From Aralia elata (Eukaryota; Streptophyta; Magnoliopsida; Apiales; Araliaceae): a stretch of 64,000 nt of DNA. The notes below the pieces were generated by a model that was given only the letters and a program-made list of their open reading frames with translations, was not told the origin of the DNA and did no database searches. The stretch is taken from positions 34,663,094 through 34,727,093 of the forward strand of contig CM068383.1 in the NCBI GenBank assembly GCA_034770075.1. The letters run 5' to 3'. The position numbers and the translations under genes were made by a program. This document shows, piece by piece, positions 21,007 through 32,127 of this stretch (its first letter is position 1; every line of letters begins with the position of its first letter).

Positions 21007-22198
21007 GACTCCTCTTATTAATTTATATTTAATATTTTCAAAATATTAAATAATAAATATTAAGCTATTTAATTTATTCTATCTCCATAGATTAAATTAA
21101 ATACACTTAACTTATTATTACAATTATGCCATTTACTACTTAAACAAATATTTTTCTTTTCCGGTGTGACTCTTTAGGTTCTCCATATTAAATCGGTTGT
21201 GAATAAATCAATTAGAACAATTCTAATCTTATTTAAATAAATAAATTAAACTATTTAATTTATTTAAATAAATAATATTTATTCTACAATAAGGGTAAGC
21301 CCCCTTAGCGATCAACGACTTTCCAGATAATATAGATTTCAACATCAATCACAAAAGAACCTTTCAGTGAATAGTTACCGTACAATTTAATCCTTCTACC
21401 ATACAATGTCCCAATTAAATATAAGACATGGAATTACTGTCAAGTCTTATTTTATTTAATTATATGTATTTCGATTCTTAAATGAACAACTCTGATAATG
21501 CAAATTAGAAACTCCTTTCTAATTTCATTCTGCTTTGGCCAAAGACTTTTGAGTCGTCATTTATCGAATCACATAGGACATTCTCTCCTTTTACTATAAG
21601 TGGTAGATTCTTTGTTGATCATTCACCTATCTCCATGTATAACTTATTATACCCAATCATACCCTTTGATATACCCTAAGGGTCTTAAGGGACATGTCAA
21701 AGTATAACTTATCATACACAAGATACTATGATGATCTCAAGTCCAAGGATCACTTGTACTACTATCACTAGAGGAATTCCTATTGACAGGCGAGTAAAAC
21801 TCCATTAGGTATTCCTTAGCGAGCCACGTTCAGTGTACTTATTCTCCAATAAGCACCTACATACTTGCTTTAGTGTCTCCACACAAATGATTATAGGATC
21901 AATCATCCTCTTCCAAAGAGCAAGCAACGTATGTACTAATCTATCCGGATTCACTAATCCCCTTTTTAGTAATCCAACGATTAGGAACGATTTTAGTTTG
22001 TGAGCTATCTAGAATTTAGATCTCATTAGCATGATCCCCATCATGATTCTAAAAACATTGCTCAAAACTATGGGTTTATCACATTTAATATAACAGCACA
22101 ATGTAGATAATGTAAAATGCCTTTAATAACCGAATAAGATTACAAAGTATATGCTACATCATATCAAATATGATTGGCTTGTGTGCATACTACTTTCA
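20355..22198 (-). repeat. copia LTR (tentative 1,844 bp)
   Basis: AT-rich LTR with TG...CA ends and a PBS at its minus-strand 3' end. It contains a TAA microsatellite at 20968-21006. I see no gene in it. Confidence 0.55.
20968..21006. repeat. (TAA)13 microsatellite
   Basis: Thirteen perfect TAA units in the copia LTR. Confidence 0.9.
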
Positions 22199-23361
22199 GT
22201 TATTGTGCTAGGTATTGGAGATTCTACAACATTACACACCATTGTGCATCATTAGAACCCTAGTTTTTGGACCCAAGCAAACAAGGAACGAGGAGGGTTA
22301 CTATCTGCAATTCATCAACTCAAGGAGGAGAGGAGCACAAAATAGGAGGGCAAGAGCTGGAGAAGAGGAACTACATCATACCAATTCGGGAATCTCATCA
22401 AAAAGGGGTGTATCTTCATATGTTTTAGTTCTTCATTCTTATTTTGTAATTCCAAACCATGTATTATAATCTGATTATGATGTTATTGAGATTGAACATG
22501 AGCTAAACTTTTCATTCTAAGATTGCAATGGAACCCAACTTGTAGTTTAAATTGAATGCTCTCTCTTTGAATGGTAGTTAAACATCTTGTGAATTGGAGT
22601 TCATAACCTTTGCTTAAAGATTAATTGCTTGGCCCGTAATCACCTTGGTAACTTATATGGAATTGAGAGAGGAAGTATAAGTTGAGACCTAGTTATGAAT
22701 TCATGTGAAAGTTGGATATTTTTTATGGATAATGTATGAGATTATGTGACGTGAGTCTTATGTATTATTCTTGAGGGTTGATAATTTGATTGTATTTAGG
22801 ATAGACATATACCTAAATACCACATGTATCCAATTGAGAATCCGTGATTAATGATTTCTATTGCGAAAGTTGGTAATTGATTGAGTAGTTAATGAGGTTT
22901 TGTGACATACACCTTACTAATTGTTCTTGATATGAGAATCTTGCTAGTGTGTAGAATAGAGATATATCTATACACCGTAATGGGGAATACGTATTTGACC
23001 ATCGAGAGAGGCTTAAACATACTAGTGACTTCTTGGATAACAATTCTTATGTTCTAATTTGCTAAACAAGAGAGAGTATGATGTTTAAATGAAAAGTTGG
23101 GGGAAATTGTAATCTTAGATCTTTTTATCTTGAACTTTATCGTGTTTAGTTAAACGTTGTTTTCTAAATTTTCTTTATTTAGTTTTAATAAACAACAAAA
23201 ACAAATCTTATTGTCATTGTTTAAATTAGATTAATTTTTCATGCGATTGATATTTGGTAATTATTTAACATAATTTCTCGTGGGTTCGACACTTTACTTA
23301 TCTTATATTACTTGTGGACCGCGTATACTTGCACGTGTTTTATTGATTGCGAAATCAAGCA
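22199..23361 (+). repeat. Athila-like LTR fragment
   Basis: Noncoding sequence beginning about TGTGCTAGG (22204). It ends GTGGGTTCGACAC...TTACTTGTGGACCG...CTTGCACGTG...AAATCAAGCA, a pattern I associate with the 3' ends of Athila-type LTRs. No Asp-tRNA-type PBS follows; instead element F's integrase region starts directly. The flanks (GTTAT and ACATT) do not form a target duplication, so it is probably a rearranged fragment rather than a clean solo LTR. Confidence 0.45.
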
Positions 23362-25230
23362 ACATTCGGCCACCAGAAGTGTTGGCGCAAATCCTGATGC
23401 ATCTTCGTACTACCAGGGTGTATCGAATACCTTATAGAATGAGCTTCTTGCAAAATCTCTTCTCTCAGCTCCGGAACCATCGATATTCAGATCCTCCCTT
23501 CAAATCTTAGCAGTCCCGCGCTATCAATTTTGTACTTTAGGTCCTCTCCTTCAGAGATTCGCTTTCTTATGGTGATACATTCATCATCCTTTTCTTAAGC
23601 CTCCTTTATCTTGTCTAATAAAGTCGGACCCGCCTCCACTACGAACAGTTTCTCATCTGCATTTGTCGGATACTTGACTTCCAGCTCTAGTTTTTCCATA
23701 TCCTTGATTAGTTCTTCTTGAGCTGTCAGCATCATCAACTTATCTCTACCCTTCCTACTTAGAGCATCAGCTACCACATTGGCCTTACCGGGATGGTATA
23801 GAATCTCACAATCATAGTCTTTGATCAACTCCAACCATCGTCGCTGCATCATATTTAATTCCTTTTGAGTGAAGATATACTTCAAACTTTTATGGTCTGT
23901 GTATATCACACACTTCTCCCCATACAGATAGTGCCTCCAAATTTTCAGAGCAAACACCACTGCCGCTAGTTCCACGTCATGAGTCGGATACCCCTTCTCA
24001 TAGTCCTTCAGCTATCGTGACGCGTACGCAATGATCTTCCCATGCTGCATTAATACGCACCCAAGGCCGTTGTGTGACGCATCACTGTACACCACAAATC
24101 CCCCTGTATCATCTGGCAGTGATAACATAGGTGCTTCATTAAGTTTCTTCTTCAACTCCAAGAAACTCTCTTCGCACTTATCCGTCCATACAAACTTCAC
24201 AGTCTTCCTTGTCAAATTTGTCAACGGTGTCGCTATCTTTGAAAAGTTCTGAATAAACCTCTGATAGTAACCTGCTAATCCCAAGAAACTTCGAACTTCT
24301 GTTGGCGTCTTTGGTTGTTCCCAGTTTATTACTGCTTCCACCTTCGCAGGATCTACTGATACACCATCCTTGTCAATTACGTGCCCCAAAAACTGCACCC
24401 TTTGTAGCCAAAATTCACACTTGGAAAACTTTGCATATAGTTTCTCCCTTCTCAGCGTTTCCAGGGCCATCCTCAAATGCTCGTCGTGTTCCTCCTCCGT
24501 CTTTGAGTAGACTAGAATGTCATCTATGAAAACGACAACAAATTTATCTAGGTATTGCTTGAACACTCGGTTCATCATGTCCATAAATGTTGCTGGTGCG
24601 TTCGTCAGCCCAAACGACATCACCAAAAACTCAAAGTATCCAGATCGAGTTCTGAATGCTGTCTTTAGAATATCCTCTTGCCTCACCTTCAGTTGGTGAT
24701 ATCCCGTTCTCAAGTCAATCTTCGAAAAGTATTTCGCTCCCTTCAATTGATCGAACAAGTCATCAATTATAGGTAACGGGTACTTGTTCTTAATCGTGAC
24801 TTTGCTCAACTCCCGATAGTCAATGCAAAGCCTAAGCAATCCGTCTTTCTTCTTTACGAATAGTACTGGCGCTCCCCACGGAGATACACTCGGACGAATA
24901 TACCCCTTATCTAGCAACTCCTGTAGTTGAACCATCAGTTCTTTCATCTCCATCGGTGCCATCGTGTACGGTGCCTTTGAGATTGGTGCGGTTCCCGATA
25001 TCAAGTCGATCACAAATTCCACTTCTCTATTCAGCGGTAAACCCGGTAACTCATCTGGGAAAACATCTGGAAATTCCCTTACTACAGGTATCTGACTCAG
25101 CTCACCTTCTACTCTTCGGGTATCAACCACGTGAGCCAGATAACCTATACAACCTTTTCTGAGCAATCTCCTTGCTTGCATCATCGTCAGACAACGAGAT
25201 TGTTTAGGAGATTTACTTCCATAGAATACA
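23362..25230 (-). pseudogene. pol: RT-RNase H-start of integrase of element F
   Basis: RT contains FVKKKDGLLRLCIDYRELSK, MSFGLTNAPATFMDMM and the active site VVFIDDILVYS. A TAG near 24014-24012 interrupts it right after KIIAYASR. RNase H has VYSDASHNGLGCVL, VELAAVVFALKIW and YTDHKSLKYIFTQ, so its catalytic acids are kept. The last readable part is the integrase zinc-finger region (HSIRYTPW, then a stop; ASGFAPTLLVAEC), ending at 23362 beside the Athila-like fragment. The frame is otherwise continuous with the gag-protease part on the far side of element E. Confidence 0.88.
25226..25230. repeat. target-site duplication of element E (left)
   Basis: ATACA, identical to 32128-32132. Confidence 0.9.
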
Positions 25231-26214
25231 TGATGAGGACATCCTTAGCTCACAAGCCCTTGAAAAAACACAAGTGGATCCATTGCATATGCCACTTGGA
25301 CCCATTACGAGAGCACGAGCTAAACGCTTCAAAGAAGGACATAACGGGATGATTCATAAATTATGGACCGAGGTTAGATCGAGTATAGAGGTTATAGAGA
25401 TGGGTTACAAGCACGCAAAGATCATAAACACCTTGGAAGCAAGCATACTCGAACCGTTGCAAAAGAATCAGCATTTCTGCACTTTTGGACTAATTTGATA
25501 TCAGTTCTTATTTGGGCCATAACTTGAGTTTATGAACTCCAAATGAGGTGATTCAAAAGCCTAAATTCATTAGAAATTCCAGGGCTACAATTTTCATTCT
25601 TAGCCCAAGTCCAAATTCAGAACTTATCAGGTGTGAAAATAGCTTGCAATGTGCTAATCAGTTTATAGTTGTCTGATTTGGACTTTTAACACATCACATG
25701 TTTTTGGGTTGTTAAATTCTTTGGGTGGCTGATACATGTGATGTGATTAGTTGTTAGATCTTGACTTATGATGATGGTTTAGCACACCATGAGTTCCTAT
25801 AAATACCAAGTGATGCTAGGCTTGTAAAACCATTCATTCATATCAATTTTCAGATTATCAATACTATTGTGAGTTTGTTTCTCTACTTGTGGTTCTTTGA
25901 AGAATTCCTAAGTGTTCCTTAGTTCTTCTTTTTAGATTCATAATTGACTTATCATACAACCATTCATAGTTGTGTGTGGCGTCTTCTACCGCATCAATCG
26001 TCGATTGTACCGAGATTACCGCTTCAATATAAGCGAGGGGTCGAAGTGTTGTTGGTGTTCATCCTCCGCAAATTTCCTAAGCAAGCAATTATACCAAGAT
26101 TACCATCTACATATAGGCGAGGGGTTAAGGTGTTGCAAGCTATCCATCCTATCAACTTGTTAGAAACGATCCGGGCAACGACTACCTCATGCAAGCGTGT
26201 CGTGGAGTCTATCA
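25231..26214 (+). repeat. 5' LTR of element E (984 bp)
   Basis: It starts TGATGAGGACATCC and ends GTCTATCA. The first ~265 bp are a duplicate of the pol C-terminal coding end and stay largely open (25274-25498). The CCTATAAATACC TATA region is at about 25796-25806. Confidence 0.93.
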
Positions 26215-26216
26215 TT

Positions 26217-26228
26217 TGGTATCAAAGC
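26217..26228 (+). other. primer binding site of element E
   Basis: TGGTATCAAAGC, 2 nt after the 5' LTR; it is complementary to the 3' end of initiator-Met tRNA except for late positions. Confidence 0.82.
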
Positions 26229-26470
26229 TAAGTTTCCTATCAAGTTACTTATTTTTACTTTTATTGTTGGATTATAAAAAATAAAAAAAAATAAAAAAAA
26301 AGCTGCAGGAAATATATAGCAGAAAATTATTGTTGTTGATTGCTATTGTTGGGATTTCATTTGCAAAGAATCATATTTGACGATTGTAAAGTCTTGTTGG
26401 AGTTTCAAGAGTCGTCCTTTCTATATTGTATCTTGATAAGTTCTTATTGGATTGTAATTGAAAAATTGAG

Positions 26471-26664
26471 GTAATATTTGTGTGAATTCAAAAAGAACCT
26501 ATTAGAGAGAACTACAAGCGAAAAAAGACAAGAGTAGTGAGATTACTAGAGGGTAAAAGCCATAAATGTGATACACGAGCGTTTCATCTTTGTAATACAT
26601 TGTTTGAGCGAAACACGTAAGGGAGTGGTGAGGAACTTATTTTCTACTAACCTTTGTTTTGCAG
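26471..26664 (+). other. putative 5'-leader intron of element E
   Basis: The donor candidate is TTGAG|GTAATATT (26471). The acceptor region TACTAACCTTTGTTTTGCAG| ends at 26664 with a textbook branch-point and pyrimidine tract. The gag ATG follows at 26670. The acceptor is strong; the donor choice is inference. Confidence 0.45.
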
Positions 26665-26669
26665 AAAAT

Positions 26670-28538
26670 ATGTCTAACACAAGAGATAAGGCAATTGAGA
26701 ATGAACCTTCTTCATCGAATTTTGACCCAAAACTCATGATGGAGGCTATGATGAAAGAATTTTCTAGACAGCTAGGGATGACTATGGAGCAAGTGCATGA
26801 TCGCATTGATCAATTGAGTGACACTCGAGGGGAACAAACTCAAATCCCTCCGAGTGGGCATCCTAAAGGAAAAGCCCAACAAAAGGAAGCTAGACTAGAA
26901 GAGGAAACTTACTATGATGGAAGGTTTAGCGAGGAAGAGGATCGAGAAACTGGCTTTATCCCTAGGAGACATTTTGCAAGGGATAGAGGCGGCCGCAATC
27001 GAGAGGACAACAACCTTGATAACATCAAAATAAAAATTCCCACTTTCCGAGGCAGAAGTGATCCCGAGGCATACTTAGAGTGGGAGAAGAAGATGGAATG
27101 GATATTTGATTATCACAACTACTCGGATCTCAAGAAGGTTAGAATTGCAGCTACCGAATTTTCAGATTATGCCATTACTTGGTGGGATCAATTGATGACC
27201 AGCCGAAGGAGGTGCAGAGAACGTCCAATAGAGACTTGGGCAGAAATGAAAGCTGTGATGAAAAAGAGGTTTGTACTAAGCTACTATTATCGATATCTGT
27301 TTCGAAACTTACAAAACTTGAAACAGGGAAATAAGAGTGTGGAGGACTACTTCAAGGAAACGGAAATGTTAATGTCTAGGGCTAAAATCGACAAGGATAA
27401 TGAGGCCACCATGGCCCGATTTTCAGCAGGGTTAAATTGGGATATTGTAGATTTGGTGGAACGTCAACACTATGTGGTATTGGAAGATATGGTGCACATG
27501 GCTATCAAAATAAAGAAGCAACTTAAGAGGAGAGGTGGCCAGTGAAAAAATCCTACCACAGGGTCATCATGGAAATCCAACATTATGAAACGCGAGGAAA
27601 GACCAACTGTTTCCAAACCAAAGCCCAAAATCAAGAAGGGAACGACTACTCAAGGATGGCAAGGTAAAACTAATCAACCTACTACTAGTCGTACTCGAGA
27701 TATTGTATGCTTTAAATGTCAAGGCAGGGGAAATATTGCAAATCAATGCCCAAATCAAAGAACTATGTTATTGCTTGATAATGGAGAATTGGAAACCGAG
27801 GAAGAAGATAGTGACAATGACTTTATACCACCATTAGAGGAAGATAGAGAGGTTGCTATGCATGGTGAAGTGTTGGTTACTCGAAGAATGTTTAGTACAC
27901 AGGTAAAGGAAGAAAGCAATGAACAAAGAGAGAGTCTATTTCATACTAGATGCATGGTAAATGGTAAGATTTGTTGTGTTGTAATTGATGGTGGGAGCTG
28001 CACAAATGTGGCAAGCATCACTATGGTGGAGAAATTGGGACTTACAACATCCAAACATCCCCATCCATACCGATTGCAGTGGCTCAATGACAGCGACGAC
28101 ATCAAAGTTACCAAGAAAGTATCAGTGCCATTTACAATTAGGAAATATGTCGATGAGATTCTATGTGATGTAGTTCCTATGCAGGCAGGTCACTTATTAC
28201 TTGGGAGACCATGGCAGTTCGATCGGCGAGTAAAGCACGATGGTTTTACTAATGAGTACTCTTTTGTTCACAATCAAAGAAAAATTACCTTGTGCCCTAT
28301 GTCACCAAAACAGGTGCATGAGGATCAAATGCACTTACAGAGAGATCATGAGAAAAAAATAAAAGAGAGAGAGAAAAAGAAATGTGAAGAGAGAAAAACA
28401 AACATTTTTGCAAAGAGTGATGTGAGGCGAGCTTTGGATTCTAAAAAGCCAATGATTATACTTCGGTATAAGGAGGCACTTTTAAATACTAACACTAATA
28501 ATCCTTCTTTGCCTAGTGTTATTTCTACTCTTTTGTAG
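26670..28538 (+). pseudogene. gag: gag-protease of element E, with nonsense codons
   Basis: ATG at 26670 (MSNTRDKA) follows a splice-acceptor-like site. The capsid region includes KIPTFRGRSDPEAYLEWEKK and SVEDYFKETEMLMSRA, typical of CRM/chromovirus Gag. A TGA at 27543-27545 breaks the frame, which continues in phase to the zinc knuckle CFKCQGRGNIANQC, where the usual His is Asn. The protease has VVIDGGSCTNVAS, a D-G-G form common in this lineage, and LLGRPWQFD. A TAG at 28536-28538 sits just before DYQDVFPEELP, the link to RT. Gag would form the particle and protease would cut the polyprotein. Confidence 0.88.
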
Positions 28539-29885
28539 GATTATCAGGATGTATTTCCCGAGGAACTTCCACAAGGATTACCTCCAATTCGGGAATTGAA
28601 CATCAAATTGATTTTGTTCCCAGCGCAACCATTCCAAATCGTCCAGCATACCGAAGCAATCCCGAGGAGACAAAGGAATTGCAAAGGCAAGTTAACGAAT
28701 TAATGGACAAAGGGTTTGTGAGGGAAAGCATGAGTCCATGTGCGGTTCCAGTTATTTTAGTGCCTAAAAAGGATGGAAAGTGGCGTATGGGCATTGATTG
28801 TCGAGTGGTAAATAACATCACGGTAAAATATCGACATCCCATTCCTAGGTTAGATGATATGTTAGATGAATTGCATGGATCTTGTGTGTTTTCTAAAATT
28901 GATTTAAAGAGTGGTTATCATCAGATTAGAATGCATGAGGGAGATGAATGGAAAACTGCTTTTAAAACAAAATATGGGTTATATGAGTGGTTATCTTACC
29001 TTTTGGTTTAACTAATGCTCCTAACACGTTCATGAGATTAATGAAACATGTTTTGCGTTCCTTCATTGGCAAATTTGTAGTTGTGTACTTTGATGATATC
29101 TTGATTTACAGCAAGGATTTAGGTGAGCATGCATTGCATATAAAATCTGTCCTAGATGTGCTTCGAAAGGAAAAATTATATGCCAATATGGATAAATGCA
29201 CATTTTGTACGGATCGAGTTGTGTTTCTTGGCTTTGTTGTGAGTGTGCAGGGAGTACAAGTTGACGAAGAGAAAATAAGGGCAATTCGAGAATGGCCAAC
29301 TCCTACAAATGTCAGTCAAGTTCGTAGCTTTCATGGACTCGCAAGTTTCTATAGACGGTTTGTATGAAACTTCAGCGAAGTCACAGCACCACTCACCGAA
29401 GTAATCAAAAAGAGTGTAGGATTGAAGTGGGGTGATACACAGGAAAAGGCGTTTAATTTGATTAAAGAAAAATTAACTAACGCTCCTTTACTTGTATTGC
29501 CTAATTTCACTAAAACCTTTGAAATTGAATGTGATGCTTCAGGTTTAAGAATTGGAGTTGTACTAATGCAAGAAGGAAAACCAGTGGCATATTTCAGTGA
29601 AAAATTGAGTGGAGCAGCTTTAAACTATCCCACTTATGACAAAGAGTTGTATGCCCTGGTGCGATCATTGGAGACTTGGCAACATTATCTGTGGCCTAAA
29701 GAGTTTGTGATTCACACAGATCATGAATCGTTAAAATATTTGAAAGGCCAACAAAAGTTGAACAAGAGAAATGCACAATGGATGGAGTTCACCGAGGCAT
29801 TTCCTTATGTCATTCGGTATAAGCAAGGTAAGGAAAATATCGTGGTTGGATGCTCTTTCACGAAGGTATGTGTTGTTAAATACTC
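28539..29885 (+). pseudogene. pol: reverse transcriptase-RNase H of element E, frameshifted
   Basis: RT segments are VPKKDGKWRMGIDCRVVNN, FSKIDLKSGYHQIR, LPFGLTNAPNTFM and the active site VVYFDDILIYS. The frame shifts near 28595 and near 28990, and a TGA interrupts at 29365-29367 (after FYRRFV). RNase H keeps ECDASG (Asp), YDKELYALVRSLETWQ (Glu) and HTDHESLKYL (Asp). The frame is lost again near 29845, just before the integrase frame. Catalytic residues are present, but the polyprotein cannot be read through. Confidence 0.88.
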
Positions 29886-31411
29886 TTGACACAAAATTAC
29901 TTGGTTTTAAACAAATCAAAGAATTATATGTTAATGACCATGATTTTTGTGAAGAGTTTAAAAATTGTGAAAAGAATGTTGTAGGTAAATACTTTAAGAT
30001 GGATGGATTCTTATTTGGTGAGAATAAATTATGTATACCTGCATGTTCTTTGCGTGAGTTATTAGTTCGAGAATCACATGGAGGTGGTTTGATGGGACAT
30101 TTTGGTATTGATAAGACCTTATCTGTAATAAAAGAACATTTCTATTGGCCTCATATGAAACAAGATGTGGAAAGAATTTGTGATAAATGCATTACATGTC
30201 GTCAAGCTAAATCTCGTGTTCAACCTCATGGGTTATACACACCATTGTCTATTTCAAGTGAACCTTGGGTTGATTTGTCTATGGACTTTGTATTGGGTTT
30301 ACCTATATCTAAGCATGGTCATGATTCTATATTTGTGGTCGTGGATAGGTTTTCAAAAATGGCACACTTTATTCCATGCCACAAGACTGATGATGCATCC
30401 CATGTTGCTGATTTACTCTTTAGAGACATTGTGCGTTTGCATGGCATGCCCCGAACCATTGTTTCGGATAGAGATGCTAAATTCTTGAGCTATTTTTGGA
30501 AGACCTTGTGGTGTAAATTAGGAACTAAACTGCTATTTTCAACTACTTGCCATCCACAAACTGACGGTCAAACGGAAGTAGTTAATAGAACTCTATCTGC
30601 ATTACTAAGGGCTATCATTAAAAAGAATATTAAGCTTTGGGAAGAATGTCTACCACATGTTGAGTTTGCTTATAATAGATCTGTTCACTCTGCTACTAAA
30701 TTCTCACCTTTTGAAATTGTGTATGGCTTTAATCCTTTAACACCCTTGGATTTATCACCATTACCTGTTTCCGAGTATACTAACATGGATGGCAAAAACA
30801 AAGCTGATTTTGTTAAACAGATACATGAGAAGACAAGACTCAACATTGAAAAGAGGACGAATCAATATGCCAAACAGGCCAACAAGGGTCGGCGTCAAGT
30901 AATCTTCGAACCCGGGGATTGGTTTTGGCTACACATGCGTAAGGAAAGATTTCCTGCTCAAAGGCGTTCGAAATTACTTCCAAGAGGAGATGGACCATTT
31001 CAAGTGCTTGAACGCATTAACAACAATGCTTACAAATTGTACTTACCTAGTGAGTATAATGTTAGTGCAACTTTTAATGTTTCTGATCTAAGCCCGTTTG
31101 ATGTAGGTGAAGATTTTAGGAATCCTTTTCAAGAGGAGAGGTATGATGAGGACATCCTTAGCTCACAAGCCCTTGAAAAAACACAAGTGGATCCATTGTA
31201 TTTGCCACTTGGACCCATTACGAGAGCACGAGCTAAACGCTTCAAAGAAGGACTTAACGGGATGATTCATAAATTATGGACCAAGGTTGGATCGAGCATA
31301 GAGGTTATAGAGACGGGTTACAAGCACGTAAATTTCATAAACACCTTAGAAGCAAGCATACCCGAACCGTTGCAAAAGAATCAGCATTTCTGCACTTTTG
31401 GACTAGTTTGA
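29850..31411 (+). CDS. pol: integrase with CR-type tail of element E
   Basis: An open frame of over 500 codons joined to the RNase H frame only through a frameshift. The zinc finger is HGGGLMGHFG...CDKCITCRQAK (HHCC). Catalytic residues are D in SMDFVLG, D in VSDRDAKF and E in TDGQTEVVNRT. There is no classical chromodomain. The C-terminus runs NPFQEERYDEDILSS and then GPITRARAKRFKEGLNGMIH, resembling the CR tail thought to target CRM elements to centromeric chromatin. The last 89 codons (from 31145) lie in the 3' LTR, and the PPT is inside the coding sequence. The first codons of the long plus-strand frame (29771-29849) are an out-of-phase reading of RNase H, so I start later. Confidence 0.88.
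31131..31143 (+). other. polypurine tract of element E, within coding sequence
   Basis: AAGAGGAGAGGTA lies directly before the TGATGAGG start of the 3' LTR and encodes part of QEERYDED. Confidence 0.8.
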
Positions 31412-32127
31412 TATCAGTTCTTATTTGGGCCATAACTTGAGTTTTTGAACTCCAAATGAGGTGATTCAAAAGCCTAAATTCATTAGAAACTCCAGGGCTA
31501 CAATTTTAATTCTTGGCCCAAGTCCAAATTCGGAACTTATCAATTGTGAAAATAGCTTGCAATGTGCTGATCAGTTTATAGTTGTCTGATTTGGACTTTT
31601 AACACATCACATATTTTTGGGTTGTTAAATTCTTTGGGTGGCTGATACATGTGATGTGATTAGTTGGTAGATCTTGAATTATGATGATGGTTTAGCACAC
31701 CATGAGTTCCTATAAATACCAAGTGATGCTAGGCTTGTAAAACCATTCATTCATATCAATTTTCAGATTATCAATACTATTGTGAGTTTGTTTCTCTACT
31801 TGTGGTTCTTTGAAGAATTCCTAAGTGTTCCTTAGTTCTTCTTTTTAGATTCATAATTGACTTATCATACAACCATTCATAGTTGTATGTGGCGTCTTCT
31901 ACCGCATCAATCGTCGATTGTACCGAGATTACTGCTTCAATATAAGCGAGGGGTCGAAGTGTCGTTGATGTTCATCCTCCGCAAATTTCCTAAGTAAGCA
32001 ATTGTACCAAGATTACCGTCTACATATAGGCGAGCGGTTAAGGTGTTGCAAGCTATCCATCCTATCAACTTGTTAGAAATGATCCGGGCGACGACCACCT
32101 CACGTAAGCGTGTCGTATAGTCTATCA
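31144..32127 (+). repeat. 3' LTR of element E (984 bp)
   Basis: Same length and ends as 25231-26214. It begins inside pol and includes its stop codon (31409-31411). About 650 bp after the stop are noncoding U3/R/U5. Confidence 0.93.

Larger units (their letters stand above)
20202..22198 (-). mobile_element. Ty1/copia-type leader and 5' LTR fragment
   Basis: On the minus strand an LTR ending AATTAACA (20355) is followed by G and the PBS TGGTATCAGAGCC, then about 150 bp of leader that stops at 20202 at the truncated LTR of A. The LTR start is taken at TGAAAGTAG (22198), which is tentative; an alternative start lies near 22080. No coding part of this element is present. The leader holds two strong inverted repeats (20205-20239). 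Confidence 0.6.
25231..32127 (+). mobile_element. CRM-like chromovirus E, complete but mutated
   Basis: A 6,897-bp element with two 984-bp LTRs (25231-26214 and 31144-32127), TSD ATACA on both sides, PBS TGGTATCAAAGC and an in-ORF PPT. Domain order is gag, zinc knuckle, protease, RT, RNase H, integrase, which is Ty3/gypsy. The C-terminal pol end with GPITRARAKR lies inside the 3' LTR, as known for centromeric CRM-group chromoviruses. By eye about 40 differences separate the LTRs (~4%), so insertion is not very recent. It sits in the pol of element F. Confidence 0.93.

Noticed and set aside
22204..23361. Clean solo LTR
   Set aside because: The flanking 5-mers GTTAT and ACATT differ, and the right side enters element F's integrase, so it is a rearranged fragment.
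31937..32127. Minus-strand continuation of the F protease frame
   Set aside because: These bases are the 3' LTR of element E; the open frame across the junction is accidental.
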